Shown here piece by piece: positions 41,101 to 49,111 of a DNA stretch of 49,387 nucleotides; the stretch's first letter is position 1; every line of letters starts with the position of its first letter. The notes beneath the pieces were generated by a model. It was given only the letters and a program-made list of their open reading frames with translations. It did not search any database and had not been told where the DNA came from. The stretch covers positions 1 through 49,387 of IMG/VR virus record IMGVR_UViG_3300034072_002187. The stretch is one strand, 5' to 3'. The translations under genes and the position numbers were made by a program. This DNA comes from a virus.

Positions 41101-41340
41101 GGCGGTGCATGGACTTCGGGCACCTCAATCCCGCTTTCGGAAGCAGCTGAGGAATACGAAATCGAGATCATGGACGGGGCGACAGTCAAGCGCACCGTGA
41201 CCGGCCTGACCTCGCCCGCCTACACCTACCTGAGCGCAGACCAGACAACTGACTTCGGCGCACCGCTGACCAGCGCGCCATCCTTCCGCGTTTACCAGAT
41301 AAGCGATGCGGTGGGCCGGGGCTTCGTGGCGACAGCTTAA
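38119..41340 (+). CDS. Large tail-tip protein (GTA gp15/J-like)
   Basis: 1073 residues. The N-terminal 210 (SGDYGAGLDNVWGKRRTSPPIFWAEDL, YGSFGVALAGHEIEQVTRIWFD, GTAYIVFKDVPLEKLGNRIPQVSVEF) and the part from about residue 515 (VTLGAIVANVCSRSGISP onward) belong to the GTA-type tail-tip family. Between them about 300 residues look like a beta-propeller insert, and the DNA (about 38760-39660) is visibly less GC-rich. The C-terminus has fibronectin-like strands. This is the likely receptor-contacting protein. Confidence 0.88.
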   Translation: MVAKLLVTAALFAANTALSMSRKIEGPRTETKFTSGDYGAGLDNVWGKRRTSPPIFWAEDLKEVKRRRKTKGGKYNEYSYYGSFGVALAGHEIEQVTRIWFDTHLVFDLTRAGPVTPFDFGDASASKPFAAAASGGQSWSSFMSIYTGTETQEPDPRMQATVEAEHGEGSCPAYRGTAYIVFKDVPLEKLGNRIPQVSVEFIGAGAAQSIITLDEEQPVITLWTIAKFSSDFSRILFATSNLITNETSFEIWDSAAHKPIIWGSLGEVELSNNSALGMFANGSFMAVGDLFQTLYLFSADGATKTVIDTWSLPYQDGVFVIADGSGVEHWMTYPIAPYTGFVMDAADNDLDFGTAPTHFFSDAYGDIWAVCRPWGASSQVSFIRVHDDGNGPGWPTSFALSGLPTATSPECFATHSRTADADVFILQRQGLRYLVDPSDGSWVAVPGASIGGATPYAIWSNIVPGSATVWQGGNEVSLITGEIVRTITGGLSVTRSVYDPISHAIIQDVTGSVLRWYYLDRVSSDGVTLGAIVANVCSRSGISPDQIDAAALTQTVPGYSTAGGSGKDWLDPLLDLFDSDARPHGFALEFIKRGGTSGGTLADSGFARSEGQAIYSASRGGPTDVPARVTLNFADVAADQQPNAAPSGPLAGATGKAETTLDMSTLALDVDAARQLVARYHRRALFDRTGYTLSLPAAQASLEPGDVRTLQLPTGNVLARLSSLVLTADRQIEARWKRDDPAVAVPGGQGGAPFDGRTPATIIVPLVSKGFVLDIPLLRDADSVTTPVVYLAAAPYVTGAWPGASFFQAIDGEYSEEIASVASSSQAAWGYATDVLADADPNVWDRGNAVNVKLQVGTLTGTTEAAINASPTTNLALIGNELVNFTTATLETDGSYTLSGLKRGRRGTEWATASHAERDVFLLLDTAETEAMGLSEVGTDLSFKAITSGRSESSAFPIDLSFTGASLKPYAPCHLRAELSGSDWVLGWTRRTRVGGAWTSGTSIPLSEAAEEYEIEIMDGATVKRTVTGLTSPAYTYLSADQTTDFGAPLTSAPSFRVYQISDAVGRGFVATA

Positions 41341-41356
41341 CCAAGGAACGAACGGA

Positions 41357-42073
41357 ATGACCACCACCCCGCGCCTTGGCGCGCCTGAACTCGTGTCTTC
41401 GCAGGCCACGCCAGAAACGACCGTCAACGAGCAGATCCGCTATGTCGAACAGGGCGCGTCCTATTTCATCGTCAAGGACAAGGACCTGACCGCAGCGCCG
41501 GGTTCGCCTTCGGACGGTGATGCCTACATCGTGGCGGCGGGCGCAACCGGAACATGGTCGGGCAAGGACGGCAAGATTGCCTTCCGCATGTCCACTGGCT
41601 GGCTTTACATCACGCCTATCGAGGGCATGCTGGCCTATGCGCAGGATGAGAATGCGCGCTATGTGTTCAACGGATCGGCATGGGCGACTGACGCGACGGG
41701 AAGCGCACCAACGCCCACCGAAAGCCTCATCATCGCCTGTTCAGATGAAACCACGGCGCTGACGACGGGCACAGGCAAGGTCACGTTTCGAATGCCCTAT
41801 GCCTTCACCCTTTCGGCAGTGCGGGCAAGCCTGACTGCGGCGCAGGCATCCGGCTCGATCTTCACCGTCGATATAAACGAGGGAGGAACGTCCATTCTCT
41901 CGACAAAGCTGACCATCGACAACACCGAAAAAACATCGACCACGGCTGCGACAGCAGCGGTTATCTCCGACACTTCCCTCGCTGATGACGCTGAAATGAC
42001 TATCGACATTGATCAGGTGGGTGATGGGACTGCGAAGGGCCTGAAGGTGGTTCTGATCGGAACGCGCACATGA
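41357..42073 (+). CDS. DUF2793 tail fibre-associated protein
   Basis: 238 residues. The N-terminal DUF2793 domain is clear: TTPRLGAPELVSSQATPETTVNEQIRYVE, SPSDGDAYIVAAGATGTWSGKDGKIAFRM, GWLYITPIEGMLAYAQDE. The C-terminal 90 residues are a Thr/Ser-rich beta domain. Such proteins are common tail appendages in sphingomonad and rhodobacter phages. The stop overlaps the next start. Confidence 0.85.
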   Translation: MTTTPRLGAPELVSSQATPETTVNEQIRYVEQGASYFIVKDKDLTAAPGSPSDGDAYIVAAGATGTWSGKDGKIAFRMSTGWLYITPIEGMLAYAQDENARYVFNGSAWATDATGSAPTPTESLIIACSDETTALTTGTGKVTFRMPYAFTLSAVRASLTAAQASGSIFTVDINEGGTSILSTKLTIDNTEKTSTTAATAAVISDTSLADDAEMTIDIDQVGDGTAKGLKVVLIGTRT

Positions 42074-43311
42074 GCATGATGGTCAACCCTTACGCCTTCG
42101 CGTCGCCCGCTGCGGGCGACGTTGTGATTGCCGCGCAGGATTTCACCAGCGGAACCACTACAGGCACCATATCCGCCACGACAACGGCATTCGGTGGCCG
42201 CACCCCAAAGGCTGCGATTATTCTTGGATCGGCAAATCTTGTTGCAAATGAACCAGGCGAAAGCGTCGATGCGTCATGGTCAATGTGCATTACAGATGGC
42301 GCGTCAGGCCGACACGTTCAAAGTTTTTCAAACGACAATGGCACGGTCACTGGCGCAAGTCGGCTGATGAAGGTTGATAACACATTCAATCTTGCCGGTA
42401 CAACGAGTGCCGGAACCACCATGATCGCCACTCCGTCCATGACAACCGGCGGAATATCTTTGAACGTCACAACTGGGGCCGGAACCAATCGCAGATGTGC
42501 GTTTATTGGCTTTTCTGGTGACGACGTTCAGGCTGCTATTGCCACTGTCAATCTTGGCACGGGGACAAGTGCATTAGATGTAAATACCATAGGGTTTCAG
42601 CCAACGGCGGTTATTGCAATCGGAGCTTGTACATCATCCCCCGCGACCGTTACAAATTTACAAACAACATTAGGCTTCGCGACGGCAGAAGGTTCCCAAA
42701 GAACCGTAATAAGCACAGAACTTAGCGGAAACGCGACCGGCGCACCGCTACAGGCTATTTTGTCGAACAGGATAGGTGGAAAAATCAGCACCGCAGGCGC
42801 GCTGAACTATCATCTTACAATTTCAGACTTTGATAGTTCGGGCTTTTCCATAACGCCATCAGCTTCGGCGGGTGGCGATTCTCTGCTATGCCTCGCGCTT
42901 AGGTGCGGTAGCCGCAGAGCCAAAATCATTGACTTCACCACACCAACATCAACCGGAACCGCGACGATAACTGGGGTTGGCTTCAAGCCGCAGGCAGCGA
43001 TTGCGATTCTCACAAATCTTGAAGGTGTTGACCCGACGTTTTCAATCAGCACGAGTGCGCTCATGTCGGGCCTGTCGATCTGCCTTATTGCAGAGGGTAA
43101 GCAGTGGTGTGCATCAACCCGGATCGACAGTGGTGTTGAAACCACTGACACGGCTACGCAATTCAAAGCGGCGGCGCTTGTAGGAGCTTCGAATGCTGAC
43201 TGCGATGCGATAACCGCAACGCTGACCAGCTTCGACAATGACGGCCTGACGCTGAATTATACGGCGGTTCAGGGCACCGGGAAAAAGGGCTTCATGGTCT
43301 GTTTCGAGTAG
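42070..43311 (+). CDS. Tail fibre protein of three internal repeats
   Basis: 413 residues, Thr/Ser/Gly-rich, made of three tandem units: about 18-150, 152-280 and 283-413. Each has a matching strand (TPKAAIILG, QPTAVIAIG, KPQAAIAIL) and a matching end (RRCAFIGFSG, SLLCLALRCG, KGFMVCFE). The DNA is lower in GC than the neighbours, as host-range genes often are. A receptor-binding or fibre role is inferred from position. Confidence 0.7.
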   Translation: MSMMVNPYAFASPAAGDVVIAAQDFTSGTTTGTISATTTAFGGRTPKAAIILGSANLVANEPGESVDASWSMCITDGASGRHVQSFSNDNGTVTGASRLMKVDNTFNLAGTTSAGTTMIATPSMTTGGISLNVTTGAGTNRRCAFIGFSGDDVQAAIATVNLGTGTSALDVNTIGFQPTAVIAIGACTSSPATVTNLQTTLGFATAEGSQRTVISTELSGNATGAPLQAILSNRIGGKISTAGALNYHLTISDFDSSGFSITPSASAGGDSLLCLALRCGSRRAKIIDFTTPTSTGTATITGVGFKPQAAIAILTNLEGVDPTFSISTSALMSGLSICLIAEGKQWCASTRIDSGVETTDTATQFKAAALVGASNADCDAITATLTSFDNDGLTLNYTAVQGTGKKGFMVCFE

Positions 43312-43489
43312 CCATATCCGCCAGCACCTGTTTGACCGCCTTCCGGTGGCTTTGGCGCCGGTTCCACCGCCGGAATGCCCAGGCCAGCGCCAAGGCGCCG
43401 ATCAGGGTGAACCAGAAAAGGCCGATGACCGCCGCGCTTTGGGCAGGTGTGAGGCCGGTGAATTCCAACGTACGGACCAAGCGTTTCAT
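43292..43489 (-). CDS. Small membrane protein, opposite strand
   Basis: 65 residues (MKRLVRTLEFTGLTPAQSA then the helix VIGLFWFTLIGALALAWAF, then a basic tail RRWNRRQSHRK). An AGGATGG ribosome site is eight bases upstream. It converges with the fibre gene and overlaps its end by 20 bp. It is the only minus-strand gene in the late region that I consider plausible. Confidence 0.5.
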   Translation of the reverse strand: MKRLVRTLEFTGLTPAQSAAVIGLFWFTLIGALALAWAFRRWNRRQSHRKAVKQVLADMATRNRP

Positions 43490-43597
43490 GCCGCCATCCT
43501 GCGATCCGGCGCGGAGTGCATAAACCGATAATTCAACCGTGGTATCCCGCCCTGCTGCTGAGGGCGGGCCACGGAAGCCGGGGCATAGGGGGCAGAC

Positions 43598-43918
43598 TTG
43601 GACATTGCTGGAATGGGAGCTGCCGTATTCGGCGGCGGAGGCGCGCTGGCCGTGATCGGCGGCGGCGTGAAATTCCTCTGGGGCAAGATCGAGGCGCGCT
43701 TCAGCAAGATCGAGACCGAGCTTGAGGAGTGCCGCCGGCGCGAGCGCGAGGCGCTCGAGCGCGAGGCTGAGAGCCGGGAGCGGCGGGCGATCCAGATCAC
43801 GGTGATCGAACTGCTCTGGCTGAAGGTGAAGGAGCTCGACCCGGCAGCGCACGTGCTCGACCGGGCCAAGCACTTGCTGGACGAACTGAAGGAAAGAGCC
43901 GCGAAAGACGCGGACTGA
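43598..43918 (+). CDS. Membrane protein with coiled coil, lysis region
   Basis: 106 residues from a TTG start with an AGGGGG ribosome site; an ATG at 43613 is an alternative. A Gly-rich hydrophobic N-terminal segment (MGAAVFGGGGALAVIGGGVKFLW) precedes a Glu/Arg-rich coiled coil. It stands just before the endolysin, so a holin or lysis-accessory role is possible but unproven. Confidence 0.65.
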   Translation: MDIAGMGAAVFGGGGALAVIGGGVKFLWGKIEARFSKIETELEECRRREREALEREAESRERRAIQITVIELLWLKVKELDPAAHVLDRAKHLLDELKERAAKDAD

Positions 43919-43929
43919 GGGGAGAACCC

Positions 43930-44613
43930 ATGAACATCGCTGAATTGCAGAAGGCTGTCGGCACCACGCCGGACGGCAGGTGGGGGCCTGCGTCGAGGAA
44001 GGCGCTGCTCTCGGCCTTCGCCAACCGGCAGGCGGCCGCGATCACCGTACACGATCTGGCGGCAGCGGCGCACCGGCTCGGCTGCTCGATCCTGCAGCTG
44101 CAGGCCGTGCGCGAAGTGGAAGCTGCCGGCAGCGGATTTGATGCGGCAGGCCGTCCGAAGATCCTGTGGGAGCGCCACCGCTTTCACAAGCAGACCGGCG
44201 GGCGATACAGCCCTTCGAGCTTCAGCCAGTCCATCGCGGGCGGCTACACCTATGACGCCAACAGGGACGGCGTGGTGGACAGTTGGGACCGCCTGTCCGA
44301 TGCCATCGCCACCGGTGAGGTGGACGCCGCCTTCCAATCGTGCAGCTGGGGCGCGTTCCAGATCATGGGCGATTGGTGGGACGAGCTGGACTATGCGAGC
44401 CCGTTCGAGATGGCCTGGTTCTGTCGCGGCAGTGAGGCCAGGCACCTCGACATGCTGGTGCGCTTCATCGAGCACAACAGCCTGCAGGACGAGATCCGCG
44501 CGCTGACCAGCAACCCGGCCACCTGCCGCGCCTTCGCCGCCGCCTACAACGGGCGGGCCTATCGCAAGAACCGGTACGACGAGAAGCTGGCTGCCGTGAT
44601 GGGAGGGCGGTGA
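43930..44613 (+). CDS. Endolysin, N-acetylmuramidase (DUF3380)
   Basis: 227 residues. The N-terminus (IAELQKAVGTTPDGRWGPASRKAL) resembles a peptidoglycan-binding domain of the PG_binding_1 type. The catalytic DUF3380 domain follows: VREVEAAGSGFDAAGRPKILWERHRF, SFSQSIAGGYTYD, SWGAFQIMGDWW. It should cut the glycan backbone at lysis; no signal peptide is visible, so it depends on a holin. A GGGGAG site is upstream. Confidence 0.9.
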   Translation: MNIAELQKAVGTTPDGRWGPASRKALLSAFANRQAAAITVHDLAAAAHRLGCSILQLQAVREVEAAGSGFDAAGRPKILWERHRFHKQTGGRYSPSSFSQSIAGGYTYDANRDGVVDSWDRLSDAIATGEVDAAFQSCSWGAFQIMGDWWDELDYASPFEMAWFCRGSEARHLDMLVRFIEHNSLQDEIRALTSNPATCRAFAAAYNGRAYRKNRYDEKLAAVMGGR

Positions 44614-44885
44614 TGTCCGAACCGCTCGACCTGATCGACCTGACAGCCAAGCCCCGCGAGACCTTCCGCGCCGTCATCGGCTTCCTTGCCGTGATCGGCG
44701 GACTGGCTGGCCTGGGCGCGCTGTTCTTCGTGGAAGTGCCGGCGGGCAATCGAGACGCGCTGATGCTGGGGCTGGGCGCGGTTCTGGGCTGGGGCGCAGC
44801 TGTGATCGGCCACGAATTCGGCGGGTCCGTGGCAGGCCGCAAGGCGGCTGAGGCTGGGATCAAGACGGGAAGGAGCGGGGTCTGA
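44613..44885 (+). CDS. Putative holin, two membrane helices
   Basis: 90 residues with two hydrophobic helices (AVIGFLAVIGGLAGLGALFF and ALMLGLGAVLGWGAAVIG) and a short basic end (AGRKAAEAGIKTGRSGV). Both size and position between endolysin and spanin fit a class II holin that releases the endolysin. Start ATG at 44613, with a GTG directly before it. Confidence 0.75.
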   Translation: MSEPLDLIDLTAKPRETFRAVIGFLAVIGGLAGLGALFFVEVPAGNRDALMLGLGAVLGWGAAVIGHEFGGSVAGRKAAEAGIKTGRSGV

Positions 44886-45445
44886 TGGGGTTCTTGCGCG
44901 AAAATATCTGGCGCGCTGCAGCGCTGGCGCTGGCCGGGATCGTGCTGGCGCTGCTGGCGCAGGTGCATGGCCTGCCGCTGCTCGGTGGTGGGCTGAAAGC
45001 CGATCTCGCCGAGATGACCAATGCGCGCGATGCCGAGATCCGCGCGCATCGCGAGACCAAGGACGTTTACCGCGCCGCCCAGGCCGAGGCGGCGCTGCAG
45101 CAGACGTTCCGCAACGCCCGGGTGAAAGCCCAACAGGAAAGGATCAGTGCCGATGCCGAAGCTTCTGCCAATCGCCGCCTTGATGATCTGCGCCGCCGCT
45201 ATGACGGCCTGCTCGCACAAGCCAGAGCCGGTGCTGCGGGTGCTGCCGGTGGCCAGCACTTGCCCGGCCTTTCCGGTGCCGCCGGCGGAGCTGATGAAGC
45301 GGCCCGACCGCACGGATTACCTGAAGCCGGATTGACGCTGGCCGAGCGGTACCAGTGCAGCGTCTCTGCCACGCAGCTGGATGAGCTGATCAGCTGGATC
45401 GAACTGCAAGCCGCGATCGACGTGAACGCGAAACCGGAAGACTGA
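44885..45445 (+). CDS. Rz: Inner-membrane spanin (Rz-like)
   Basis: 186 residues: one N-terminal membrane helix (AAALALAGIVLALLAQVHGL), then a long charged coiled coil (RAHRETKDVYRAAQAEAAL, RVKAQQERISADAEASANRR), and an Ala/Gly-rich linker. With the nested outer-membrane spanin it would bridge the periplasm and fuse membranes in the last lysis step. Confidence 0.8.
   Translation: MGFLRENIWRAAALALAGIVLALLAQVHGLPLLGGGLKADLAEMTNARDAEIRAHRETKDVYRAAQAEAALQQTFRNARVKAQQERISADAEASANRRLDDLRRRYDGLLAQARAGAAGAAGGQHLPGLSGAAGGADEAARPHGLPEAGLTLAERYQCSVSATQLDELISWIELQAAIDVNAKPED
45147..45335 (+). CDS. Rz1: Outer-membrane spanin lipoprotein (Rz1-like), nested in Rz
   Basis: 62 residues in a different frame, wholly inside the Rz gene. 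The signal is PKLLPIAALMICAAAMTAC with the lipobox ending at Cys22 or so, followed by a short Pro-rich mature part (PEPVLRVLPVASTCPAFPVPP). This matches nested Rz1 lipoproteins. The start is ATG at 45147, or 45153. Confidence 0.82.
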   Translation: MPMPKLLPIAALMICAAAMTACSHKPEPVLRVLPVASTCPAFPVPPAELMKRPDRTDYLKPD

Positions 45446-45446
45446 A

Positions 45447-45794
45447 ATGTCCATCATTGGTGAATTCCGCTGCGGCGAGGACATCCTCGTCGCGCTCGAT
45501 GCCGTGTCCGGCGATCCCGACACGGTGGACGCCATCACGGCGAAGCTGGCACCTGCCGAAACGCGCGGCGGGGCGGCCGTGATCAGCGAAGGCGCGGTGC
45601 GGCATGCCATGACAGTGACCGCGCGGCCGGCTGCGGGCGATATCCCGGCGGGCTGGACGCTGCTGCTGCCCGCTGCAACATCGGCGACGCTGGCGCCCGG
45701 GCTGTACGGCATCGATGCGCGCCTGGTGATCGGCAGCGGCGTGGACATCACCGATAACACCGCCTTCGTGCGGCTGACGCGGCCTGCGCTGTGA
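45447..45794 (+). CDS. Hypothetical tail-associated protein
   Basis: 115 residues, beta-rich (MSIIGEFRCGEDILVALDAV, WTLLLPAATSATLAPGLYGIDARLVIG, NTAFVRLTRPAL). It begins one base after the spanin gene and its stop overlaps the next start. Similar short beta proteins accompany appendage genes; function unknown. Confidence 0.65.
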   Translation: MSIIGEFRCGEDILVALDAVSGDPDTVDAITAKLAPAETRGGAAVISEGAVRHAMTVTARPAAGDIPAGWTLLLPAATSATLAPGLYGIDARLVIGSGVDITDNTAFVRLTRPAL

Positions 45795-46129
45795 CGCTGG
45801 TCCTGCGCTGGCGAGTGCCGCCACCTGCAATTGTCACGCGCTGGCGCGGCCCGATGGGCATGCTGGAATCCGTGCGCCGCAACCCTGCGCTGCCGATTGC
45901 AGCCATCGTGGGGCTGGTCGGTCCCGCTGGGCCAGCGGGGGAGGCGAGGCGATACGACGTCAGCTCTCCGGCGGGCACGTGGATCCTGCCCCACGATCTG
46001 GGCCGAGTGCCGTCCGTGGCCGTCTACCTCGCCAGCGGCGAGGCGGTGATCGCCGACGTTTCAGCAAGCACCACCACCATCACTGTGACTTTCGCGACCG
46101 CGCAAACGGGATTCGTGCTCGCGCATTAA
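45791..46129 (+). CDS. Hypothetical appendage protein with collagen-like motif
   Basis: 112 residues from a GTG start. It has a short collagen-like segment (GPAGPAGE) followed by a compact beta domain (YDVSSPAGTWILPHDLGRVPSVAVYLASG) and an end TAQTGFVLAH. Collagen-like triplets before a small knob domain are typical of phage fibres. A GGAGGG site precedes the next gene. Confidence 0.65.
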   Translation: MTLVLRWRVPPPAIVTRWRGPMGMLESVRRNPALPIAAIVGLVGPAGPAGEARRYDVSSPAGTWILPHDLGRVPSVAVYLASGEAVIADVSASTTTITVTFATAQTGFVLAH

Positions 46130-46142
46130 GGAGGGAAGACCA

Positions 46143-46934
46143 ATGAAGATCATGAACGGGCTGGATCTGCAGAGCCAGCGCATCACGGCTCTTGCCGATC
46201 CTTCGAGCGCGACCGATGCTGCCAACAAGCAGTATGTCGATAACGTGGCGCGCGGGCTGTACTGGAAGGCCCCGGTGCGCGTGGCGACCACCGCCAACGG
46301 CACCCTGGCCACGGCCTTTGCCAACGGGCAGTCGGTTGACGGGGTTACGCTGGCCACGGGCGACCGCATCCTGCTTAAGAACCAGTCGACGGCATCGGAA
46401 AACGGCATCTGCACCGTGAACGCAAGCGGCGCGCCGACCCGCGCGGCCGATGCTGACGGCGGGACCGAGCTTGCGCCTGGCACCGCGGTAACCGTGACGG
46501 AAGGCACGACCAACGGCGACAAGGTGTTCATCCTGACGTCGGACGCGGCGATCACCGTGGGCACCACGGCGCAGACCTGGGGCGTGCTGGGCGGCGGCAC
46601 TACCTACACCGCCAGCAACGGCGTGCAGCTGGTCGGCTCTGACTTCCGCGCAGTGGCAGCAGCGAGCGGCGGCATCAGTGTGGGCGCCGGCGGCATCAGC
46701 CTCGACACCACGATCGCCGCCCGCAAGGCCAGTGCCAACATCGGCAACGGATCGAGCACCAGCATCGCCTTTGCGCATAACCTGGGCACCAAGGACGTGA
46801 CCGTGGCGATCCGCGAGAACGCAACCGACGCGCACGTGTTCGCAGACATCGTGTCGACCGATACCAACACGGTGACGATCACCTTTGCCTCAGCCCCGGC
46901 GAGCAACGCCTTCCGCGTGACGGTGGTGGGCTGA
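46143..46934 (+). CDS. Tail fibre/appendage protein
   Basis: 263 residues. The start MKIMNGLDLQSQRITALADPSSATDAANKQYVD is the fibre head seen in many phage tail fibre proteins. A Thr/Ala/Gly-rich repeated beta region follows (GVTLATGDRILLKNQSTASENGI), and a terminal beta domain (GTKDVTVAIRENATDAHVFADIV). Good candidate for a fibre or fibre-base component. Confidence 0.8.
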   Translation: MKIMNGLDLQSQRITALADPSSATDAANKQYVDNVARGLYWKAPVRVATTANGTLATAFANGQSVDGVTLATGDRILLKNQSTASENGICTVNASGAPTRAADADGGTELAPGTAVTVTEGTTNGDKVFILTSDAAITVGTTAQTWGVLGGGTTYTASNGVQLVGSDFRAVAAASGGISVGAGGISLDTTIAARKASANIGNGSSTSIAFAHNLGTKDVTVAIRENATDAHVFADIVSTDTNTVTITFASAPASNAFRVTVVG

Positions 46935-47722
46935 TGACGATCGCGTCCCTTGACGGGCTGATCGCGGCGGCGAAGCAGTCCATTTCGTTCGCCAAGACGG
47001 CTTCGCGCACCGCAGTGGCGGCTTCATGGTTCTCTGTTTTCGATCAGAACGGCAATCCCGGCGGGGGCACGCTTGCCGGCACTTCGACCACGACAGGCGT
47101 GGTGCCGACCGACGCGACCACGGGCTGCCCCACGATCAATGCCTTCGGTGCGGGCAGCACCGGCTATCTCGCTCAGGTGGACTTCGGATCATCTGTAGCT
47201 TGTCGGATCAAGCTCTTCGATCTGCTATGGAAGGGCGGCGCTTACGCATTCAACGTTTCCACCAGCGGCAACACCCCGGCCAGTTATGCAAGTCGAATTC
47301 CTGGCGGAGTTTATGGCGATGAGCAGATCTGGCTTGAGCAGGTGACGGCGGGGACAGGCGTTCAGAACGTCCAAGTCCAATACCTCAATCAGGCAGGCGT
47401 AACAAAGAATACGGGTGTTGTCGCGACGGCCGCAAACATCGTAGGTCGTATGTGGCAGCTTCCGCTGGCTTCAGGGGATACCGGGGTGCAGGGCGTTACC
47501 GGTGTTGTTGGATCGGTCGCCACGGTGGGCACGTTCAACATCCTGGTCATGCGCCCGCTTTGGTCTGGCCGGGTGAAGATTGCCAACGATGGCGATGTCC
47601 ATGATTTCACCAAGACTGGAATGCCGGAAATCTTCGCAGACAGTGCCCTGTTCATGGCGATATCGCCTGATGGCACGGCGACGGGCATTCCCGAGCTCGA
47701 GCTGATGATCGCCAATGGCTAG
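46934..47722 (+). CDS. Phage structural protein, unknown
   Basis: 262 residues starting MTIASLDGLIAAAKQSISFAKTASRT, beta-rich with GSTGYLAQVDFGSSVACRIKLFDLLWKGG and ending GIPELELMIANG. Its start overlaps the previous stop by one base. A tail appendage role is likely by position; no family name recognised with certainty. Confidence 0.7.
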   Translation: MTIASLDGLIAAAKQSISFAKTASRTAVAASWFSVFDQNGNPGGGTLAGTSTTTGVVPTDATTGCPTINAFGAGSTGYLAQVDFGSSVACRIKLFDLLWKGGAYAFNVSTSGNTPASYASRIPGGVYGDEQIWLEQVTAGTGVQNVQVQYLNQAGVTKNTGVVATAANIVGRMWQLPLASGDTGVQGVTGVVGSVATVGTFNILVMRPLWSGRVKIANDGDVHDFTKTGMPEIFADSALFMAISPDGTATGIPELELMIANG

Positions 47723-47933
47723 GCTGCGTTTCCCGATAATCCGCCCCGGCAGCGTGGCAGCCGTCGCGAGGTTGCCGCAAAGTGGGGCTGCGGGCGCGAT
47801 CTTCAACGCGACGTACTTCGAACCTGCAGCGGTGCAGGCCGTCTACCGGGGGGCGAAAGTGCGATCGCAGGCCTATCGCGGCACCCGAACCGATGGTCAG
47901 CTGTATCGCGGGGCAAAGACGCTGTTCCCCTGA
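47715..47933 (+). CDS. Small basic protein with YRG repeats
   Basis: 72 residues, strongly basic. The C-terminal half contains VYRGAKVRSQ, AYRGTRTDGQ and LYRGAKTLFP, a repeated YRG(A/T)(K/R) unit of about ten residues. The start overlaps the end of the preceding structural gene. Function unknown; might bind the fibre or DNA. Confidence 0.6.
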   Translation: MARLRFPIIRPGSVAAVARLPQSGAAGAIFNATYFEPAAVQAVYRGAKVRSQAYRGTRTDGQLYRGAKTLFP

Positions 47934-48221
47934 AGGCACTTATCCAAGACTTGCCCCAGCCCACCAGTGGATCAGTCAAGCGGGCTGGGGATCGCGGTTC
48001 AGGGAGGAAGTCCTAAAGCGATAGATGCATTTAAACACCGGCGCCGCCCACTGCAACAGAGCGCTGGTGCAAGCTTACAATCTTCTGCGATATCCCCCGA
48101 AACGGGGGGAGAGGCGTTGGCGCGCCTCCCCCGACGGTACGACGCACCGTCATGACCTGCCGGCCGCACAGGCCACCACCGCACCCTGCATGGGCGGTGG
48201 CTGTATGGAAGGACATGCCAC
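47934..48221. other. Intergenic spacer with hairpins
   Basis: No supportable gene in this 288-bp spacer. It has a 9-bp inverted repeat CCCCAGCCC (47954-47962) with GGGCTGGGG (47982-47990), a second G/C-rich stem near 48100-48130, and a GACGGT/ACCGTC pair near 48133-48150. The first is terminator-like without a T run, and could close the late transcript. Confidence 0.5.
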
Positions 48222-49058
48222 ATGGTGTCGACTCCGCTTTTTTCCGAAATGGTTGAAGACGTGCATCCGGCCGCCGCGTACATCGGTGGCAAGCGGAAGC
48301 TCTCGCGCATGCTGTGCCGCGCGATCGACCGAATTCCTCACCGCACCTATGGCGAAGTGTTTATGGGCATGGGCGGTGTGTTTCTGCGCCGATCGCGCGC
48401 CGCCCCGGCCGAGTTCATCAATGACTGGTCCGAGGACGTCTCGACCTTCTTCCGCATCCTGCAGCGCCATTACATCGCCTTCCTCGACATGCTTCGATTC
48501 CAGCTTGCGACGCGCGCGGGTTTCGAACGGCTTCTGAAGGTTGATCCTTCGACGCAGACAGATCTCGAACGGGCAGCGCGCTTCCTTTACCTGCAGCGCC
48601 TGGCGTATGGCGGGAAAGTGACAGGCCGCAGCTTCGGCGTGGACCCGCACAATGCCAGCGGGTTCGACATGTCGAAGATCGCACCGCTTCTCGAGGCGAT
48701 CCACGAACGGCTCAGCGGGGTGACGATCGAGCGGTTGCCCTGGTCCGACTTCGTCCGGCGATACGATACGCCGGCCACCCTGTTCTATCTCGATCCGCCC
48801 TATTACGGCAGCGAAGGTGACTACGGCAAAGATCTGTTCGACCGCACGCAGTTCGATGGGATGGCCGAACAACTCGCCGGCATCGAGGGCCGCTTCCTGC
48901 TCAGCCTCAACGATCATCCCGACGTGCGGCGGATCTTCGCGCGGTTCGCGATGGGGGATGTGCAGCTGCTCTACACGATCTCAGGAACACCCACCGAGGC
49001 GCGTGAGCTGGTCATTTCCAACCTCGACCAAGCGGAACTGGAGAGAGTGCTGCGATAG
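48222..49058 (+). CDS. DNA adenine methylase (D12/Dam class)
   Basis: 278 residues. Motif I is AAYIGGKRKL (about residues 17-27) and motif IV is LDPPYYG (about 190-196), the D12 class of N6-adenine methyltransferases. FMGMGGVF and RAARFLYLQRLAYGGKV are also typical. It would methylate adenines in phage DNA for protection or control. With the MT-A70 gene it makes two adenine methylases in one prophage. Confidence 0.92.
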   Translation: MVSTPLFSEMVEDVHPAAAYIGGKRKLSRMLCRAIDRIPHRTYGEVFMGMGGVFLRRSRAAPAEFINDWSEDVSTFFRILQRHYIAFLDMLRFQLATRAGFERLLKVDPSTQTDLERAARFLYLQRLAYGGKVTGRSFGVDPHNASGFDMSKIAPLLEAIHERLSGVTIERLPWSDFVRRYDTPATLFYLDPPYYGSEGDYGKDLFDRTQFDGMAEQLAGIEGRFLLSLNDHPDVRRIFARFAMGDVQLLYTISGTPTEARELVISNLDQAELERVLR

Positions 49059-49111
49059 GCTGCAGCGCTTTTCCCTTGTCAGATTGTTCCGCTTCCGTTC
49101 TTGCAGGACGC

